Assembly: GCA_030849075.1 (NCBI GenBank)
Contig: JASAOO010003503.1
Coordinates: 17,504-81,503, forward strand
Length of the DNA stretch: 64,000 bases
Direction: 5' to 3'
Source of the DNA: Zelonia costaricensis
Taxonomy: Eukaryota; Euglenozoa; Kinetoplastea; Trypanosomatida; Trypanosomatidae
Both the position numbers and the translations under genes were made by a program. The notes below the pieces were generated by a model. The model was given only the letters and a program-made list of their open reading frames with translations. It ran no database searches and had not been told where the DNA came from. This document shows positions 37,067 to 49,600 of the stretch, one piece after another; position 1 is the first letter of the stretch; every line of letters begins with the position of its first letter.

Positions 37067-37096
37067 CTGTTGCACGGGGTCAAGAGAAGGGCGGAA
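37067..37096 (-). promoter_or_regulatory. Candidate SL trans-splice acceptor for lipin
   Basis: The minus strand shows a pyrimidine-rich run (CCGCCCTTCTCTTGACCCC) followed by the first AG at 37068-37067, 26 nt before the ATG. Confidence 0.4.
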
Positions 37097-37489
37097 CACG
37101 AGATGGGAGCGCCGACCCGCACACACGCACACGCACGCCCACACGCACACGAGCTGATACTCTGCCGGCGTGCGTCCTACGCCGATCAGCAAGTCACACC
37201 CTTCCTATGCAGGCGCGTGAAGACACACGCCAGGGCACGTGGCAACGCAGCAAAGCGGGGAGGGGGCTGCGTAACTGACGGAGAGGGCAGATGCGTGTGT
37301 GTGTGTGTTTGTGTGTACGTGTATGTGACGGTGTCGTCGAGCTGCCGTGCCGGGAGCACCACGCGCAGTCAGGTGGCGTTTATGGTGGCAGGTAATAGTG
37401 GAAGGGGGCCGGATCAGGAGAAGACGCGGACACCGGGCGGAGTGGGCACAACCGTGGCGTGCACGAGGTGGCCAGGGGAGGGAGGGAAT

Positions 37490-37511
37490 GGGGGGGGGGG
37501 GGGGGGGGGGG
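37490..37511. repeat. G homopolymer, 22 bases, at the edge of the assembly gap
   Basis: An unbroken G run on the plus strand ending 25 bases before the Ns. It is the likely cause of the sequencing failure there. Confidence 0.95.
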
Positions 37512-37536
37512 CAGGAAGGCCACAGGGTTGGCCGGG

Positions 37537-37735
37537 NNNNNNNNNNNNNNNNNNNNNNNNNNNNNNNNNNNNNNNNNNNNNNNNNNNNNNNNNNNNNNNN
37601 NNNNNNNNNNNNNNNNNNNNNNNNNNNNNNNNNNNNNNNNNNNNNNNNNNNNNNNNNNNNNNNNNNNNNNNNNNNNNNNNNNNNNNNNNNNNNNNNNNNN
37701 NNNNNNNNNNNNNNNNNNNNNNNNNNNNNNNNNNN
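37537..37735. other. Assembly gap (199 N)
   Basis: Unresolved bases. The true length and content are unknown. Confidence 0.99.
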
Positions 37736-38067
37736 AGCCGGCGAAGAAGGGGCCGACGAAGCTCGCAGCTCAGCAGCGCGACGGAGGAGGTTGCGACGTA
37801 GAAGGGGGGGACGGTGTTGACTGCTACGAGGTGATAGATACGAGAAACGGAGAAACGAGTAGAAGAGGGAGGGGGGACCGTGCACTGCGCTCGGGGATGT
37901 GTGAGGACGGTCGGCGGACCATAAGGGAAGACGTGCAAACACGTGCGTGTGTGGGTGTGTGTGGTGTGGTGTGTGTAGAGGAAGGGGGAGGTTAGGGGGG
38001 GGGGAGCCAGAAAAGAAAGTAGTGTACGAAGTCGACAAGGGTGGGGCAGAACGGTCCGGGCGAAGGT

Positions 38068-38069
38068 CA

Positions 38070-38110
<41 letters not shown>
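38068..38110. repeat. (CA)n microsatellite, about 43 bp
   Basis: CA on the plus strand, with a (GT)n tract of similar quality 50 bp further on at about 38162-38188. In single-stranded form these two could fold into a hairpin. Confidence 0.95.
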
Positions 38111-38112
<2 letters not shown>

Positions 38113-38689
38113 GTGCGATGCACCGCGCAGAAGGGCAACTGCGTTACCTGCTGTATGCGTCTGTGTGTGTGTGTGTGTGTGTGTGTATCAGAGTCTCTCT
38201 CAAGCGTGCCGCGGCTCGCCCAGTCCATTGGACAAAACTGCGAGGCGGCGGCATGGCGCGCCGGTGCTCTGCACGCATCCACGCCCCCCCCCCTTCCCTC
38301 CATCGCGCGCGGTTTCATCTTTTAGCGGAGTGGCCGTCTTGCGGGCGCAATCGAACAACGAGGTGGCGGACGAAAACACAGTCAAGAACCGAAGGCGCAC
38401 GTACCAACGCAGGCGGCTCGTAAGGGAGCGGGGTGAGGCGAAAGTCGTGATGACCGGCGTAAGCAGCGGGGTGCTCGATAGCGAGAGAAGCAAAGAGCGC
38501 ACAGGAGGGCAACAAGAGCAGGCAAAGTGCTGGAGGGGAGCACAAAGCACACACACACACACACACACACGGTGTCCTTGACAAGCAGGTGGCGAGATCA
38601 GCACGACAAGAAGGAAGAGTGAAGCCTCGCGCCGAGACAACTTCCCGTCCCCATCTCCCTCTCGTTGCCTCTCCTCCCGTTCACCGCAC

Positions 38690-39934
38690 TCAGCTCAGGA
38701 TACGTAGCAGGACGCCGAGGAGAAGCAGCAGCACGAGCAGACACATCACGTACACGCACAGCGAAGAGTCCTCCATGTCCCGAATCGCGCGGCGCAGGCG
38801 GCGGTTCATGTGCACCAGCTGCGCCGCATTCGCGTCTACACGACTCTCAGTATGTTGCAACAGTTCCTGCTGCACGGCGAGCTCGTCCTGCATGCCCCGA
38901 GCGTTGTCGAGAAGCCGACCCACACCCTCCGTCAGCCGATCCACCGCCGCATCGATGAGTTCATCGTTTGCCTGCACCGTGGCGAAGAACGCGGCGAACT
39001 CCGCGTCTTCGCGGGCGCTGCGTAGAACCAGCATCGGCGGCGGCACGGCAGCACCGCCCGCCCCGCCCCACGCATCTGTCCCCCCCTCCGCGTCGGTGAC
39101 AGCGACGGGGACGGGGTTGGCGCCGCTCCCGAAATGGGCCATGCTTCCCGCGTCCTGCGACGGTTGCGCCGGGCGGTTGAGGCGCAGCACCGGGTCGTCC
39201 AGGGAGGACACGACACGGATGCCGAACACCTCGCGGTACCACCGCTTAGCCCGCTCCACATGCTGGGAAGCCCGCTGCCACTCCAGCGTCGCCAGCGCCC
39301 CCGTCGAAGAGCCGGCAGTGGCATCACTGCTGGCTGGCACGGCTGCGCCGGGGTCGTCACTCGCGTGACCACCGTGCATGCCAGCACCAGGAGCAGCCGG
39401 CGACAATGCTGATGTCGATGCTGCGGCGCTGGCGGCGAGTCGAGCTGCATCGCGCTGCAGCTGCTGCAGACGCTGGTGCGCGCGCCTCGCCTCCTGCCGG
39501 CTGCGTGCCAGCTCCCGCTCCAGCACCGCGGCGTCCCTGGAGGCGCCCTCGACACGGCGTCGCTCGCCACGCCGCCCAAGCAACGCGGCGTGCTCGTCGC
39601 TCGCGTCGTGATCGCCGTTCTCCTCCGCCGCCTCCGCCTCCTCCCTCGACTCCGCGGACCGGCCTGGCGGGAACGCACTCGCACGCGCTGACGATGATGA
39701 CGTGGCGCCCTGAAGCTCCTCTACATCACGCAGCGCCTGCCGGAGCTCGGCCACGCACTCGATGCAGCGGTACTCGGCCTGCTTGTACGGTGAGAGCTTC
39801 GCAAGGCGGCGCGCCATGGCCGCCTCCGCAACGCGGCGCTGCGCCACTGCACTTGCGCCGCCGTCACCGCCGCCGTCTCCGGTGCCGTCCAGCCGCTGCT
39901 GCAGCTGCTCAAGTGTATGTAGGGAACGCTTCAT
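38690..39934 (-). CDS. Tail-anchored Q-SNARE (Qc/Qb type)
   Basis: 414 residues from the ATG at 39934. SNAREs drive membrane fusion by forming four-helix bundles. The C-terminal half of the protein ends in a heptad-repeat SNARE motif at about 322-388 (DELIDAAVDRL ... MQDELAVQQELLQHTESRVD ... RLRRAIRD). Gln355 or Gln356 lies where the zero-layer Q is expected. It is followed at once by a single hydrophobic tail anchor at about 390-412 (LCVYVMCLLVLLLLLGVLL). The N-terminal part has a helical segment (SPYKQAEYRCIECVAELRQ) and a second helix near WQRASQHVERAKRWYREVFG, separated by Ala/Ser-rich sequence. The pattern of EL..Q..LL near the zero layer resembles syntaxin-6/8-type Qc proteins, but Qb (NPSN- or Bos1-like) is possible. 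Which transport step it serves cannot be read from sequence. Confidence 0.75.
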   Translation of the reverse strand: MKRSLHTLEQLQQRLDGTGDGGGDGGASAVAQRRVAEAAMARRLAKLSPYKQAEYRCIECVAELRQALRDVEELQGATSSSSARASAFPPGRSAESREEAEAAEENGDHDASDEHAALLGRRGERRRVEGASRDAAVLERELARSRQEARRAHQRLQQLQRDAARLAASAAASTSALSPAAPGAGMHGGHASDDPGAAVPASSDATAGSSTGALATLEWQRASQHVERAKRWYREVFGIRVVSSLDDPVLRLNRPAQPSQDAGSMAHFGSGANPVPVAVTDAEGGTDAWGGAGGAAVPPPMLVLRSAREDAEFAAFFATVQANDELIDAAVDRLTEGVGRLLDNARGMQDELAVQQELLQHTESRVDANAAQLVHMNRRLRRAIRDMEDSSLCVYVMCLLVLLLLLGVLLRILS

Positions 39935-39951
39935 GCGTGTGTCTGTATAGA

Positions 39952-39971
39952 TGTGTGTGTGTGTGTGTGTT
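39952..39971. repeat. (GT)n tract just before the SNARE gene
   Basis: GT on the plus strand, CA in the transcript, 18-37 nt upstream of the ATG. Confidence 0.9.
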
Positions 39972-40026
39972 TGTCTGTTGAGCCTTGATGGGAGAGTGCA
40001 GCTCGCTGGCACTCCTCTTGTTAAGC

Positions 40027-40077
40027 CTCAACAGTGTGGGGGGTAGCGCGGTGTTGGGGGTGGGGGGCGCGAGGGAC
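40027..40077 (-). promoter_or_regulatory. Candidate SL trans-splice acceptor for the SNARE gene
   Basis: A C-rich run on the minus strand (about 40035-40077) is followed by AG at 40028-40027, about 93 nt before the ATG. It is interrupted by purines, so the match is modest. Confidence 0.3.
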
Positions 40078-40679
40078 GAAGCTGTCGAAGATCCACACTG
40101 GTGAGTACGTGCGATTTGGTGTTGCTGCTGCTGTGGGCTTAGCTCTACGTGTGGGTGCCCGCTCGGGGTTTGAGGGGGGGGAGGGGGGGAGCAACACGCT
40201 ACGCGGGTATGAGTTTGGAGGTGACAGAGAAGGTCGATGACAGGCAGCCATGCGTGGAGTGGTCACTGTGCGGGCTTCAAGGAGAGGATCAGCCCAACTT
40301 CGATGACAGCGTCATGGGGCATCACACGTGCACCACACGGCGGGGCGCAGTCGCACACACACGCCCACACACAAACACACGGGCTCCCCTCCCCTCCTCC
40401 CACCTCGCTTTCCTATTCCTTGCTCACCATATCCCCACCGCACACCGCGCGTGTGTTGCTGTACAGAGAGGAGGTCAGCGTGCACTACGGAAGGGGGTGG
40501 GGGGGCTAAGCCGTGCAACGTGTCGCAGGCACTTCAAGATCTCTTTGTGCATGTGTGACTAACACAAAGACAACAATCCCTCATCGCCCACATCACCACA
40601 CACACGCGCACAAAGGCGTTGACGCGGCCGACGCATCGCTCGCCGCATCGCGCAGACAGCGACGCGACGACGTGGGGCG

Positions 40680-43600
40680 CTACACCGCCGTGCGCTCGAT
40701 TAGACGAAGCACCTTGACCAAGCCCGTGGCCGACCTCAGCCGCTCCGCCTCCTGCACGGTGTCCAGCCACGTCTGCACCGTCACGGGCCCCGCCGTCGTC
40801 GCCGTGGCCGTGTCCGCTGCCGCCTCGTCGCTGTCATCCTCAACCACGGAGGCACCACGCAGGGCAGCCAGCATACTGAAGGCGGCTGCATCGCCATCAG
40901 CACCCGCACCCGCAGCCGCAGCAGCAGCGTCGTCGTCGTCTACGTCAGCCTCGGCGTTGTCTGCGACGGCGGCCCGCCCCACCGACACGCTGTCGGCGAG
41001 GGGCAAGAGTGCATCGATGACAGCGCGTGCGGAGGCGGCGGACATGAGAGAGAGCGACACGTCGAGCGGGGCCTGCGACGGCGAAGACGCCTCCGTCGTG
41101 CCGATTCTCTTCGCCATCGCCGCATCGGCGGCCCGCACGGGGCGGACGCGTGGCGTGTGGAGCCGGGAGACGAGCCAGAGCACTTCCGCGTGTGTGAAGC
41201 GCTCGACGTCGTTGGCGATCAGCACGGCCGTGTTCGCCAGTACGCGGCGGGCCTCGTGAATGAGGTCCTGCAGCGCCGATGGCGCTGCCGGCAACCTCGG
41301 CGGCGCCGCGCTCTCAGTCGCGGACCACGACAAGCACAGCTTCAGCAGTGCGCGCACGACGCGCACAAGTTCGTGCCGTGACGCGCTGGGCAGCATCTCC
41401 ACGAGGGTGTCCATCACAATGCGCGTTTCGAGCCCGTACCGGGCGAGGGCCTCGGCACTGGTGTCCCGCGTCAGCTGCAACAGCAGCCACGCAAGGTCGT
41501 TGCAGCGCAGCAGCTGCACGCGACCGCGCGCGTGGCGCTCTCGCGTTGACAGCGCGTCCTCTGCCGGCGCCGCACTCGCCTGTGTGGACGCCGACGACGA
41601 CGACGCCGTGACGGGCTCGAAGAGGCACTGCAGAATCGCATCCTCCAACGCGCGCGTCTTGCCAAGCCAGAAGCCCGCCGCCCCGCCCCCGCTGTGGCCT
41701 CGTCGTCCCGGCGCGTCCCCCTCCGCCGTGCGTGGGGAGCCTGCGAGGGACGCCGCACACGGCAGGCCGTACGCGCGGGCCCGGGCAGCCACGCCCCGCG
41801 CAGACCGCAGCACCCCTACGCGGTGCAGCGCGCTGGTGCGCCGGTGGAGCCGGGCCTCCTCAAGGGTGGACGCCCGCGTGCCATTGTACGTCGAGAGCAG
41901 CGGCACACCAGCCTCCGGCATGCTGCGCGCCAGCCCGCCCTGCATCAGCGTCACCTCGCTGGCTGGCGCCTCACCCGTTGTCGTGAGCGTCGCGCCGGTC
42001 AGCCAGGTCCCCACATCGACGCAGTCGCCTTCTTCGTCCTCCGCGTCCTGCCGCGCGGCATCGGCGCGCACCGCCGCGATGACGCCGGTGTCACCGGCGA
42101 GCTCGGCGTACGCACGCGGCACGTCGCCGAGGTTCATCATCGTCAGCGACCGGGTCGCGGGTGCCGCCTCGTCGGCGTCTGCGGCTGGCAGCTGCCAGTG
42201 GGCATGGGCGTTGCTCAGAATTGCATCCAGGGCGCCGTGCAGGACGTCCCGAGGCCCGTCCACGGCGTCCCCGCCACTGCGTGGACACGCAACATCAAGC
42301 GCACGCGCGGCGCGGCCGTGCGGCTGCGACAGCCACGCTGCCGCCGCCACCGCTGGTGTGGCCGACGCCGAGCCCGGTGCCTGCCAGCGCCACCACTCCA
42401 CCCGCTCCTGCCGGGCGACCATCCCCGGGTCGAGCCGGCGCAGGACGCAGATGAAGCGTACGATGGGTCGCCAGTCGAGCACCAACGGCAAGGTCGCCGC
42501 TGCATCGCCCTCCATCGACGACGCGCCGCTCCCGTTGCGATCCGCCATTTTTGCCGCAGCAGCAGCAGCAGCAGCAGCAGCAGCGGCCTCCACCGCGCTC
42601 AGGCTCGATGTCCCCATCGGTCCCTCCTCCGCCAGCGCGCGGGGGTCACGGGGGACATTGGCGACTTCGTGCCGCCACTGCGCCTCCCGCGAGAGCGCGG
42701 CGATGAAGTCGGCATGCCGCGTGCTTGCAAGCTCGTCCACCACGTCGCACGCCACCCGCAGCCACGACTGCAGCCCGCGAGTCCGCAGCACTGAGTCGGG
42801 TGAGGCGTAGCGGCGCAACACCTCGTAGGAGGTCAGCGGTGGCGCCGTCGGCGCGTCGATGCCGTCGTCCTCGTCGTGTTCGGCAGCCGCTGACCGGGCA
42901 TCGCCGCCCGGCTGCGCAGGCAAGTCGACCATCTGCGCGGTGTAGAGACGCGAACTCGTGTTCCCAAAGCGGCTGTGCGAGTGCAGCCCGAGCGGGGTGT
43001 CGCGCAGCAGCGCTGTGTTGTTGCGCAAGCACTGAACCCCGACGGCGACGCCCCAGAGCAGCTCGGAGGTGACGTCCAGGGTCTGGAGCGGGCCCATGCC
43101 GGCTGCCGCCAGGTACTGGACAGAGGCGTCGTCGAATGTCACCAGCAGGTTGGCAAGGGAGCAGCGCACACTGTCCCACCATTGGCTTATGGGGTCCTTA
43201 ATCTCCCCCGGGCGCCCCGGGCCGTCAAGTTCGGCGTTCGCCGAGAACTTGCGCCGCTTGATGAGGGCCAGCGCGTACCCGCGGTACGGCGGCCACACCA
43301 TTTCGCGGTGCAGGATGCTGCGCCAGGCGTGCAGTGGCAGGCGCCGCAGCAGCTGAAAACCCTCGGCGCTGAGCGGAAGGCGCACCTGGGTGAGAACAGC
43401 GGTGACGACGACCTTCGTCTTGAGTTCACTGCGGGACAGTGCGAGCTCCGCGGCGAGGGTGCTGGGGTCGTTCTTGTACGCACGCCGCCACTCCGACATG
43501 TTCGGCATCTCGGCTGTCGATGCCCACACAGCTGTGGCAAAGCCGCCACCACCGCCGCCGTTGCCGGGCCCCACGGGGGTTAGCACCTGCTCCAGCTTCC

Positions 43601-46600
43601 GACGCGCGTGAGCGCTCACGTCCAACCAGGGCTGTGACAGCAGAGCCAGCAGCAGCCACTCCACCAGCCGCAGCAACCGCGGACTCTCCTCCACCACGCT
43701 GAGCTGCAGCAGCTGCACCACCGCCGAGGCGGGCAGGTGGCACAGCAGGCGAGGCACGCGGCTCCCGTACATCTGCTGGAGCAGCACCCCGCGGAGGTAC
43801 CGCACGCCGCGGTGGTAGGAGGCACCCAGGACCGAGGCCTGCGTTGCCTCGGCCACGTCCAGGCTTCTCTCACTTCCTGCGTCGCGGTCGTCGCCCGCTC
43901 CGGGTGCGTAGCCCGCACAGTCCACGCCACCGCCGCCGATGCTTCCACTGCCACCACCTGGCGTGGCCCACACCGCCGACGACGCCTGCCGGTAGCTCGA
44001 GACGAGGAGAAGCGCCATTATGGTGGAGGCCGCCACCTCCGCCTGACGCTGCCGGCCCCGCGAGCTGCGATCGACGCCCGCGCTGAACCCGTTACCCAGC
44101 ACATTCTCCTTCCTCGCACTCACGGGAGAGAGCACCATGGCGTTGTTGTAGCGGCGCCAGCCGATCTCGGCGTCCCTGCCACCCGAGCTGCCGCGCCGCG
44201 CGCCGCCCCGCCTCGACGTCTGGCTCCCATCCACACTATCGTGGTGCTCGTCCCGGCGCGAGGGTGGCGCGAAGCCGCACTGGATCAGGTCCAGCGCCAG
44301 CTGCGGGTCGAGCTCACTCGCCATCGCCAAGATGAGCGGCAGCACGCTCGACTTGGAAGTGTCCAAGAGCGCCTCTACAGTGGTCACGGTGTACACCACG
44401 AGCGGCCTGAACGCCGCGAGCGCACGCTCCCGCGGCGAGCCTCGCAGCGTCATTGGCGATGCCGGCAACAGGGGCAACGACGCAGGTGCCGGCGAGGACG
44501 ATCTGGGTAGCGGTGTTGCCGCCGTCACCGCCGCCGCGCACACCCGCCGCTGCTGCGCTTCCCACTGTGCCTCGACGCGGCGCAGACTGCACAAAGAGTG
44601 CAGAAGTAAGAGCGCCATGTTCGGGTGCAGCGCCGCTGCGGCAACAGTCGCCCAGTGACCGTCCCGCGGCTCGAAGGTGATACTGCCCAGGAGGCTAGAC
44701 TTCTGGCACCTGCGTATCGTGGTGAGCAGCAACGGGACAGGCGCGGACTTCGGCGTCGACGTCGCCTGCGCTCTTCCCGCACCTGCAGCAGCGGCGCCGG
44801 CCTCCCCGCTGTGCCTCTCCATCTCGAACCCCGCGGCCGCCTCTAGTGTGGACTGCAGGTACGCGTTGCACCGGTCGTACAGGCTCGGCCACGACGCTTG
44901 CGCCGCCGGCCACACCTCCGAGGTCGCCGCGCTGGAGCTGCGAGGGTCGGCGAGCCAGCAGAGGTGCAGCCACTCCGCGAGTTCGTTCGCGTCGCAGGTG
45001 TTGTCCCGCATTGCCTGGGAGAAGAGGCGGTACAGGGTGGCGACGTAGCGCTCTCGCAGGCCCGCTGGCAGCTCCGTCAGGGCGACCGGCAGCGTCGCCC
45101 ACGCCTGCTGCGCGCTGACGGCGGCCTCGGGGCGATGCCTGTCGCCGTCGCGCGGCCCGAAGTACGACGCCGCGTCCGGCGCAGTGGACAGCAAGACCGG
45201 GAAAGACAAGAACACCTGCCGCAGCACGTGGAGCAGCACGTCCATCGACGTGGCCTGCGTGGGCAAGGCGTGCAAGGCCGCCTCGAGAGTTGTGGCGGCC
45301 TCCGCGTCGGCTGCGGACAAGGGCGCAGCAGCGGCCGCCGCGCCGGCGACGTCGGTGCCGCCGCCTGAGGCGAACGCGCCGGATGCCCCCTCCGCAAAGG
45401 AGTCCTCCATGGCAGTGAAGTCGTCGAAGAGCGCCGCCGACGCGGTGGTGGCGGGGGCTGCCGCCGCCGCGGGGGGTGAGGCACCGACACTCTCGCGGCG
45501 TGCGGCGAGTTTGGCGTAGAAGGGCAACAGCGTCCACTCGTAGACTTGGAAGCGGCGTGTGGCCGCCTGCGTGCGTGCGTGGGACGGCACAGCCCCGGCA
45601 CCCCTCGCCTCCTCCGCCTGCTGCATCTCTTCCGCGTCGCGCTGGCGCCGCCCCAAGGTCGCTATCGTGTCCAGCACCACGGCCTCGACCCACGACGGCG
45701 CCGCGGACGCGTCCGACGCCGTGGACGACGCGTGGGCGCGACGCGTCACCCACCAGTGCAACCGCGAGAGCTCGCCGGCCAAGGCGTGCAGCGACGTCGC
45801 CGCGAGTGCACGCTGCAACTCGGTGCACAGGCGGCGATGCACCAGTTCCGCGAGCGACGCGTCCGCCTGTGGGCGTGCCGGCTCCGCGGTCACATCGACC
45901 GGCGGCGGCAGCAGACCCTCCGCCTGGATCGAGAGCTCCAGCAGCGTGCGCAGGTCGTCAGAGACGACTTCGTGCGACGTCGCTGCCGACACCAGCCGCG
46001 CCCGCAGCGCATCGGTGGCGCGGCACAAGCTCAACAGCACCGCCGCGCTCATTCCGGAAACGGTGATGGCGATGCTGGGCGGCGCGCCCGGCAGTGATGT
46101 CGATGTCGTCGATGACGTGGGCGTCCGCACATCGGCCGTCGTGCGCCCCTCGCGTGCAGCTCTGCTAGGCGTGATGAGCCCATTCACGCGCATGTACAGG
46201 CTCCGCTGGTGCACCGAGCAGGCCAGCGCGAGGTGCAGCGTCAGCAGCGTCTCCAGCGACAACGACCCTGCTGTCTGGGCGATCGGTGCGGGGGCGAAGA
46301 GCACATGGAAGGACGCGCGGATGACGAGGTCGTAGAAGGTGGTGGACAGCGACTCCTGCGCCTGTCCTGCCGCCGCGTCCTTCTCCGCCTCACACATCGT
46401 GACGGTGGCGCGGAGGTACGGCAGCAGCCACGCCACCGGCGTCGGCGTGGAGTGGCCGTAGCACAGCCGCTCATAAGAGCTCTCCAGGTTCGCGGCCACG
46501 GGAGGGCTACCGAAGCGCTGCGACTCCGGCGCCGTCCACGCCGCCTCGCGCGACGTTACGGGGTCGGTCAGTTGATTTTCCCGGTCGAACCGGTGGAGGG

Positions 46601-49600
46601 AGTAGGGACGCAGGGCGGCAGCGGTCCGGGCGGCCGCGCCGCCGTCGCCGCCGCCGTCTGCCAGGCCGCCAGACCGATACGCGCACCACTGCAGCAGCGA
46701 GGCGCCGTCGCAGTACACCGGCGGCACGGTCGACTTCCCAGTGGCGTCAAGGAGGTACAGCGTGTGGCGCTCTAAACTCGCCCTCATGGCGATCTCAACC
46801 GCACTCGCGGCGTACCGGCGGCCGCGGCCTTGCAGCCACGACACGCCCTGCAGCGATGCCGCATCCGTCTGCAGGGACGCGTCGATGCTGCCGCACAGCG
46901 CTAGCACCTCCGGGACGGTTACGCTAGTGGTCAGCAAGTTCATCAGCACGGCCTGCAGCGCATAGGTCTCCGTGCCTGACATGAACGCCGCCATGAATTC
47001 CGAACGCAAGTATTGCGCGACCTCCAGCGTCAGGAAGCTGCTCACGCCGGCGGCGGTGGGCACGGCCAGGTAGGTGGCCAGCGCCTGCGTCATCTCAGCC
47101 ATGGCCAACATCTCCGCCGGTGTAGCGGCGCGTTCCCCCTGCGACGCGCGGATGCGATTCTGGCGGAGAACGAAGAACGGCGCAAACAACTCAACGCGGA
47201 AGCCGCGCACAGGGGACTTCGCGACGCCGGCGCCGTACCTGAGCAGCTCCGCCATCACCCACTCCGCCTCCGCCGCGCAGCTGGCCCGCTTGCGCAGCTG
47301 CGCAGCGATCGTCGGCAGCCGCGCCAATGTGGAAATGGATGCAAACGCCTGCGAGCTAGCGTTGGGGCACAGGGCCTCCCCAGGCATACTCGCTGCGGCG
47401 CGCTCGTAGTAGTCACCGTGCTTGCCTCGGTGCACAACTTTCGAGATCATGTCCCACGCTCTGCGACCGCGCAGCCGCATCCACCACTCCGCCACCAGCC
47501 TCGAAACCTGTAGTACCACCGGCACCCCCGACTCCGGCGGCGCGTCAAAGACGACGGCTGCCGTGGAACGCCTCGTCCAGTCGCTGCTGTCGGTGTCGCA
47601 GGTTCCACCACCAGCGATCGCCCCGGCGCCATCCCCAGCCGGAGCGGCAACTCTCGGCCAGTACGTCAGCACGCGGCACACCGAGGTCAGGACAGCATAG
47701 AAGGCGCTGCTGTGCAGCCGCTCCATGTAGTTGCGTGCCGCCATGGACAGGCGGCACAGCTGCTGCGTCACCTGCTGGTCCGCCCGCGCAGCATCACCTC
47801 CGCCGGCCAGAGGCAGCACCTTCTCTCGCACCCGTACCAGCACGGCCGCGTCTAGCGACGAGCCGGGTGGCGTCACCTCCACGATGCCATCGAGCTTCAT
47901 CGCCTCAACGCGTTCATCTTCGTCGTGTGCCGCAGCGGCAGCGACGGTGACTTCTGCCGCCGTGCCGCCACGCCGGCGCGCCGCCTTGCGGGTGCCGTGC
48001 GACGCCACCGCGGCTGCGTACAAGCCCACGGCACTCGGTAGCTGATGCGAGCGGCACACCGGGGCCCAGTGCACGGCGAGGACCGTCAGTGAGGCCACCG
48101 CGTCCGCGATGCGCTCAGCCGTCGCCGCCGTCGCCGCCGCCGACGTCGGACGGCTCAGCAACAGGTCAAAGGCGTGCCCGGTGTAGCTGAGCTGCAGAAC
48201 TGGGATCACGTGGGCTAGGTTGAAGTTGCCGAACCTTGATAAGACAGCGACGGGGTCGCCGGTGCACGGCGCCGAAGTTGGCGTGCTCGGCGACTCCGGA
48301 CGGCGGCCACTGCGGCTGCGGCTGCTGCTGACGCTGCGTCGGCTACCGGCGCCGCCAGCGTCCAGCTTGGTAGACGCTGCCGGGGCAGTAGCACTAGACG
48401 TGAAACGTGACTTGCGAGCTGCCGCCGAGCCGCCGCCCCCGTCGCCGCTGTCGCCGCCCGTGCGACGCACCGCGCCGACGCTGAGGGGCGACACGGCGCG
48501 GGACGAGACGGGCAGCATCCCCTGCATCTGCCACGCCCGCCCCAGGACCTTCTCCAGCTCCCCCGACTGCGGCCCCGCTGACCCGTTCATCTGCGCCGCG
48601 ATGACGCTCAGCGTGATGGCGAAGGCGCGACTCGACAGGGCGGGCCGCGCCGGCAACGGCGCCCGTGTCGCCGCCGCCGCCGCCGCCGCCGTGTGACGGA
48701 CGTCGAACGTGATATCATCGCCGCGGCGCCGCACGCAGCCGAAACTGATCGACCGGCCCATGGCAGCGCACAGCGAAGAGAACCCCTCAAGCTCGACCGA
48801 GTTCAGCACCTGCGGCGCCGCACGCATCGGCTCCGCGTCGTAGTCACGCTCGACCGCTTCGCAGAACCGCCGCAGCTCCTCCAGAATCTGAGGCAGGAGC
48901 GTCTTGGCGAGGTAGTCCGCCACGCAGTCTTCCATGCTGAAGCTGCCCTCGGGCGCCCAAGCCGCCGACGCCGCGACTGCTGCGGCGGTCGAGGAGGAAG
49001 ATGAAGACGGCGGCGATGAAGTCGCCTGTGTTGGGTCCTTCGAAGGCTTCGTTGGACCGCTCGCCAGCAGTGAGGCGGGGCTGCCGATGTGGCCAGCGTT
49101 GCGAGCCGCCTCCCACCCCCAGCAGGTCAGCGCTGCCCTTGCCACCACGGATGCGGCGTGCGGGTCAAGCAGGCGGCTTGCGTTCGTGCTGCGAACGCGC
49201 TCGCGGCTCAAGAGGCGGAGCAGCGCCACCGCTAGCTGTGCCTTATCGGCGCGCTGCTCGGCCGTTAAGGGCGGCGGCCCGGCCGCGGCGGCGGCTGCCT
49301 GTGCCTCCGCCTGAGCCGCGAGGAAGAGGAGCGCCGCGCGACAGCACCAGAGCCGGCCCGGATTCGTGTTCATCTTCTCACTCGTGAGCAGCAGCGCCTC
49401 TGCGATCTCGACACTCCAGGCCAGCGCGCCGCTGCCGCTGCGCTGCAGCGCAAACAAGACCTTCGGCGATACGCCGTGCCTCTTCAAGTACCCGCGCGAG
49501 TGCGGGCAGCGTGGCTGCGGCGGTATTGGAAGGGCCAGCGAGTGCGGTGGCTGGCCCGCCTCGACAAGGTGGAGGAAGGAAGCAGGAACTGGTGGCTGCG

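Larger units (their letters stand above)
37042..38689. other. 1.65-kb spacer between the SNARE gene and lipin, with an assembly gap; no gene seen
   Basis: Contains CA tracts (about 37117-37151, 38068-38110, 38548-38570), GT tracts (about 37291-37324, 37946-37977, 38162-38188), a 22-base G run and 199 N. Open frames that span the gap are artefacts of reading through N. Confidence 0.7.
39935..40679. other. 0.75-kb spacer between the 3245-residue gene and the SNARE gene; no gene seen
   Basis: CA tracts at about 40596-40612 and 40348-40382 lie near the upstream gene's stop. The GT tract lies near the SNARE start. Confidence 0.7.

Noticed and set aside
37205..38110. Open frames running across the N gap
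   Set aside because: They exist only because N codons cannot be stops. The flanking translation is repeat-derived.
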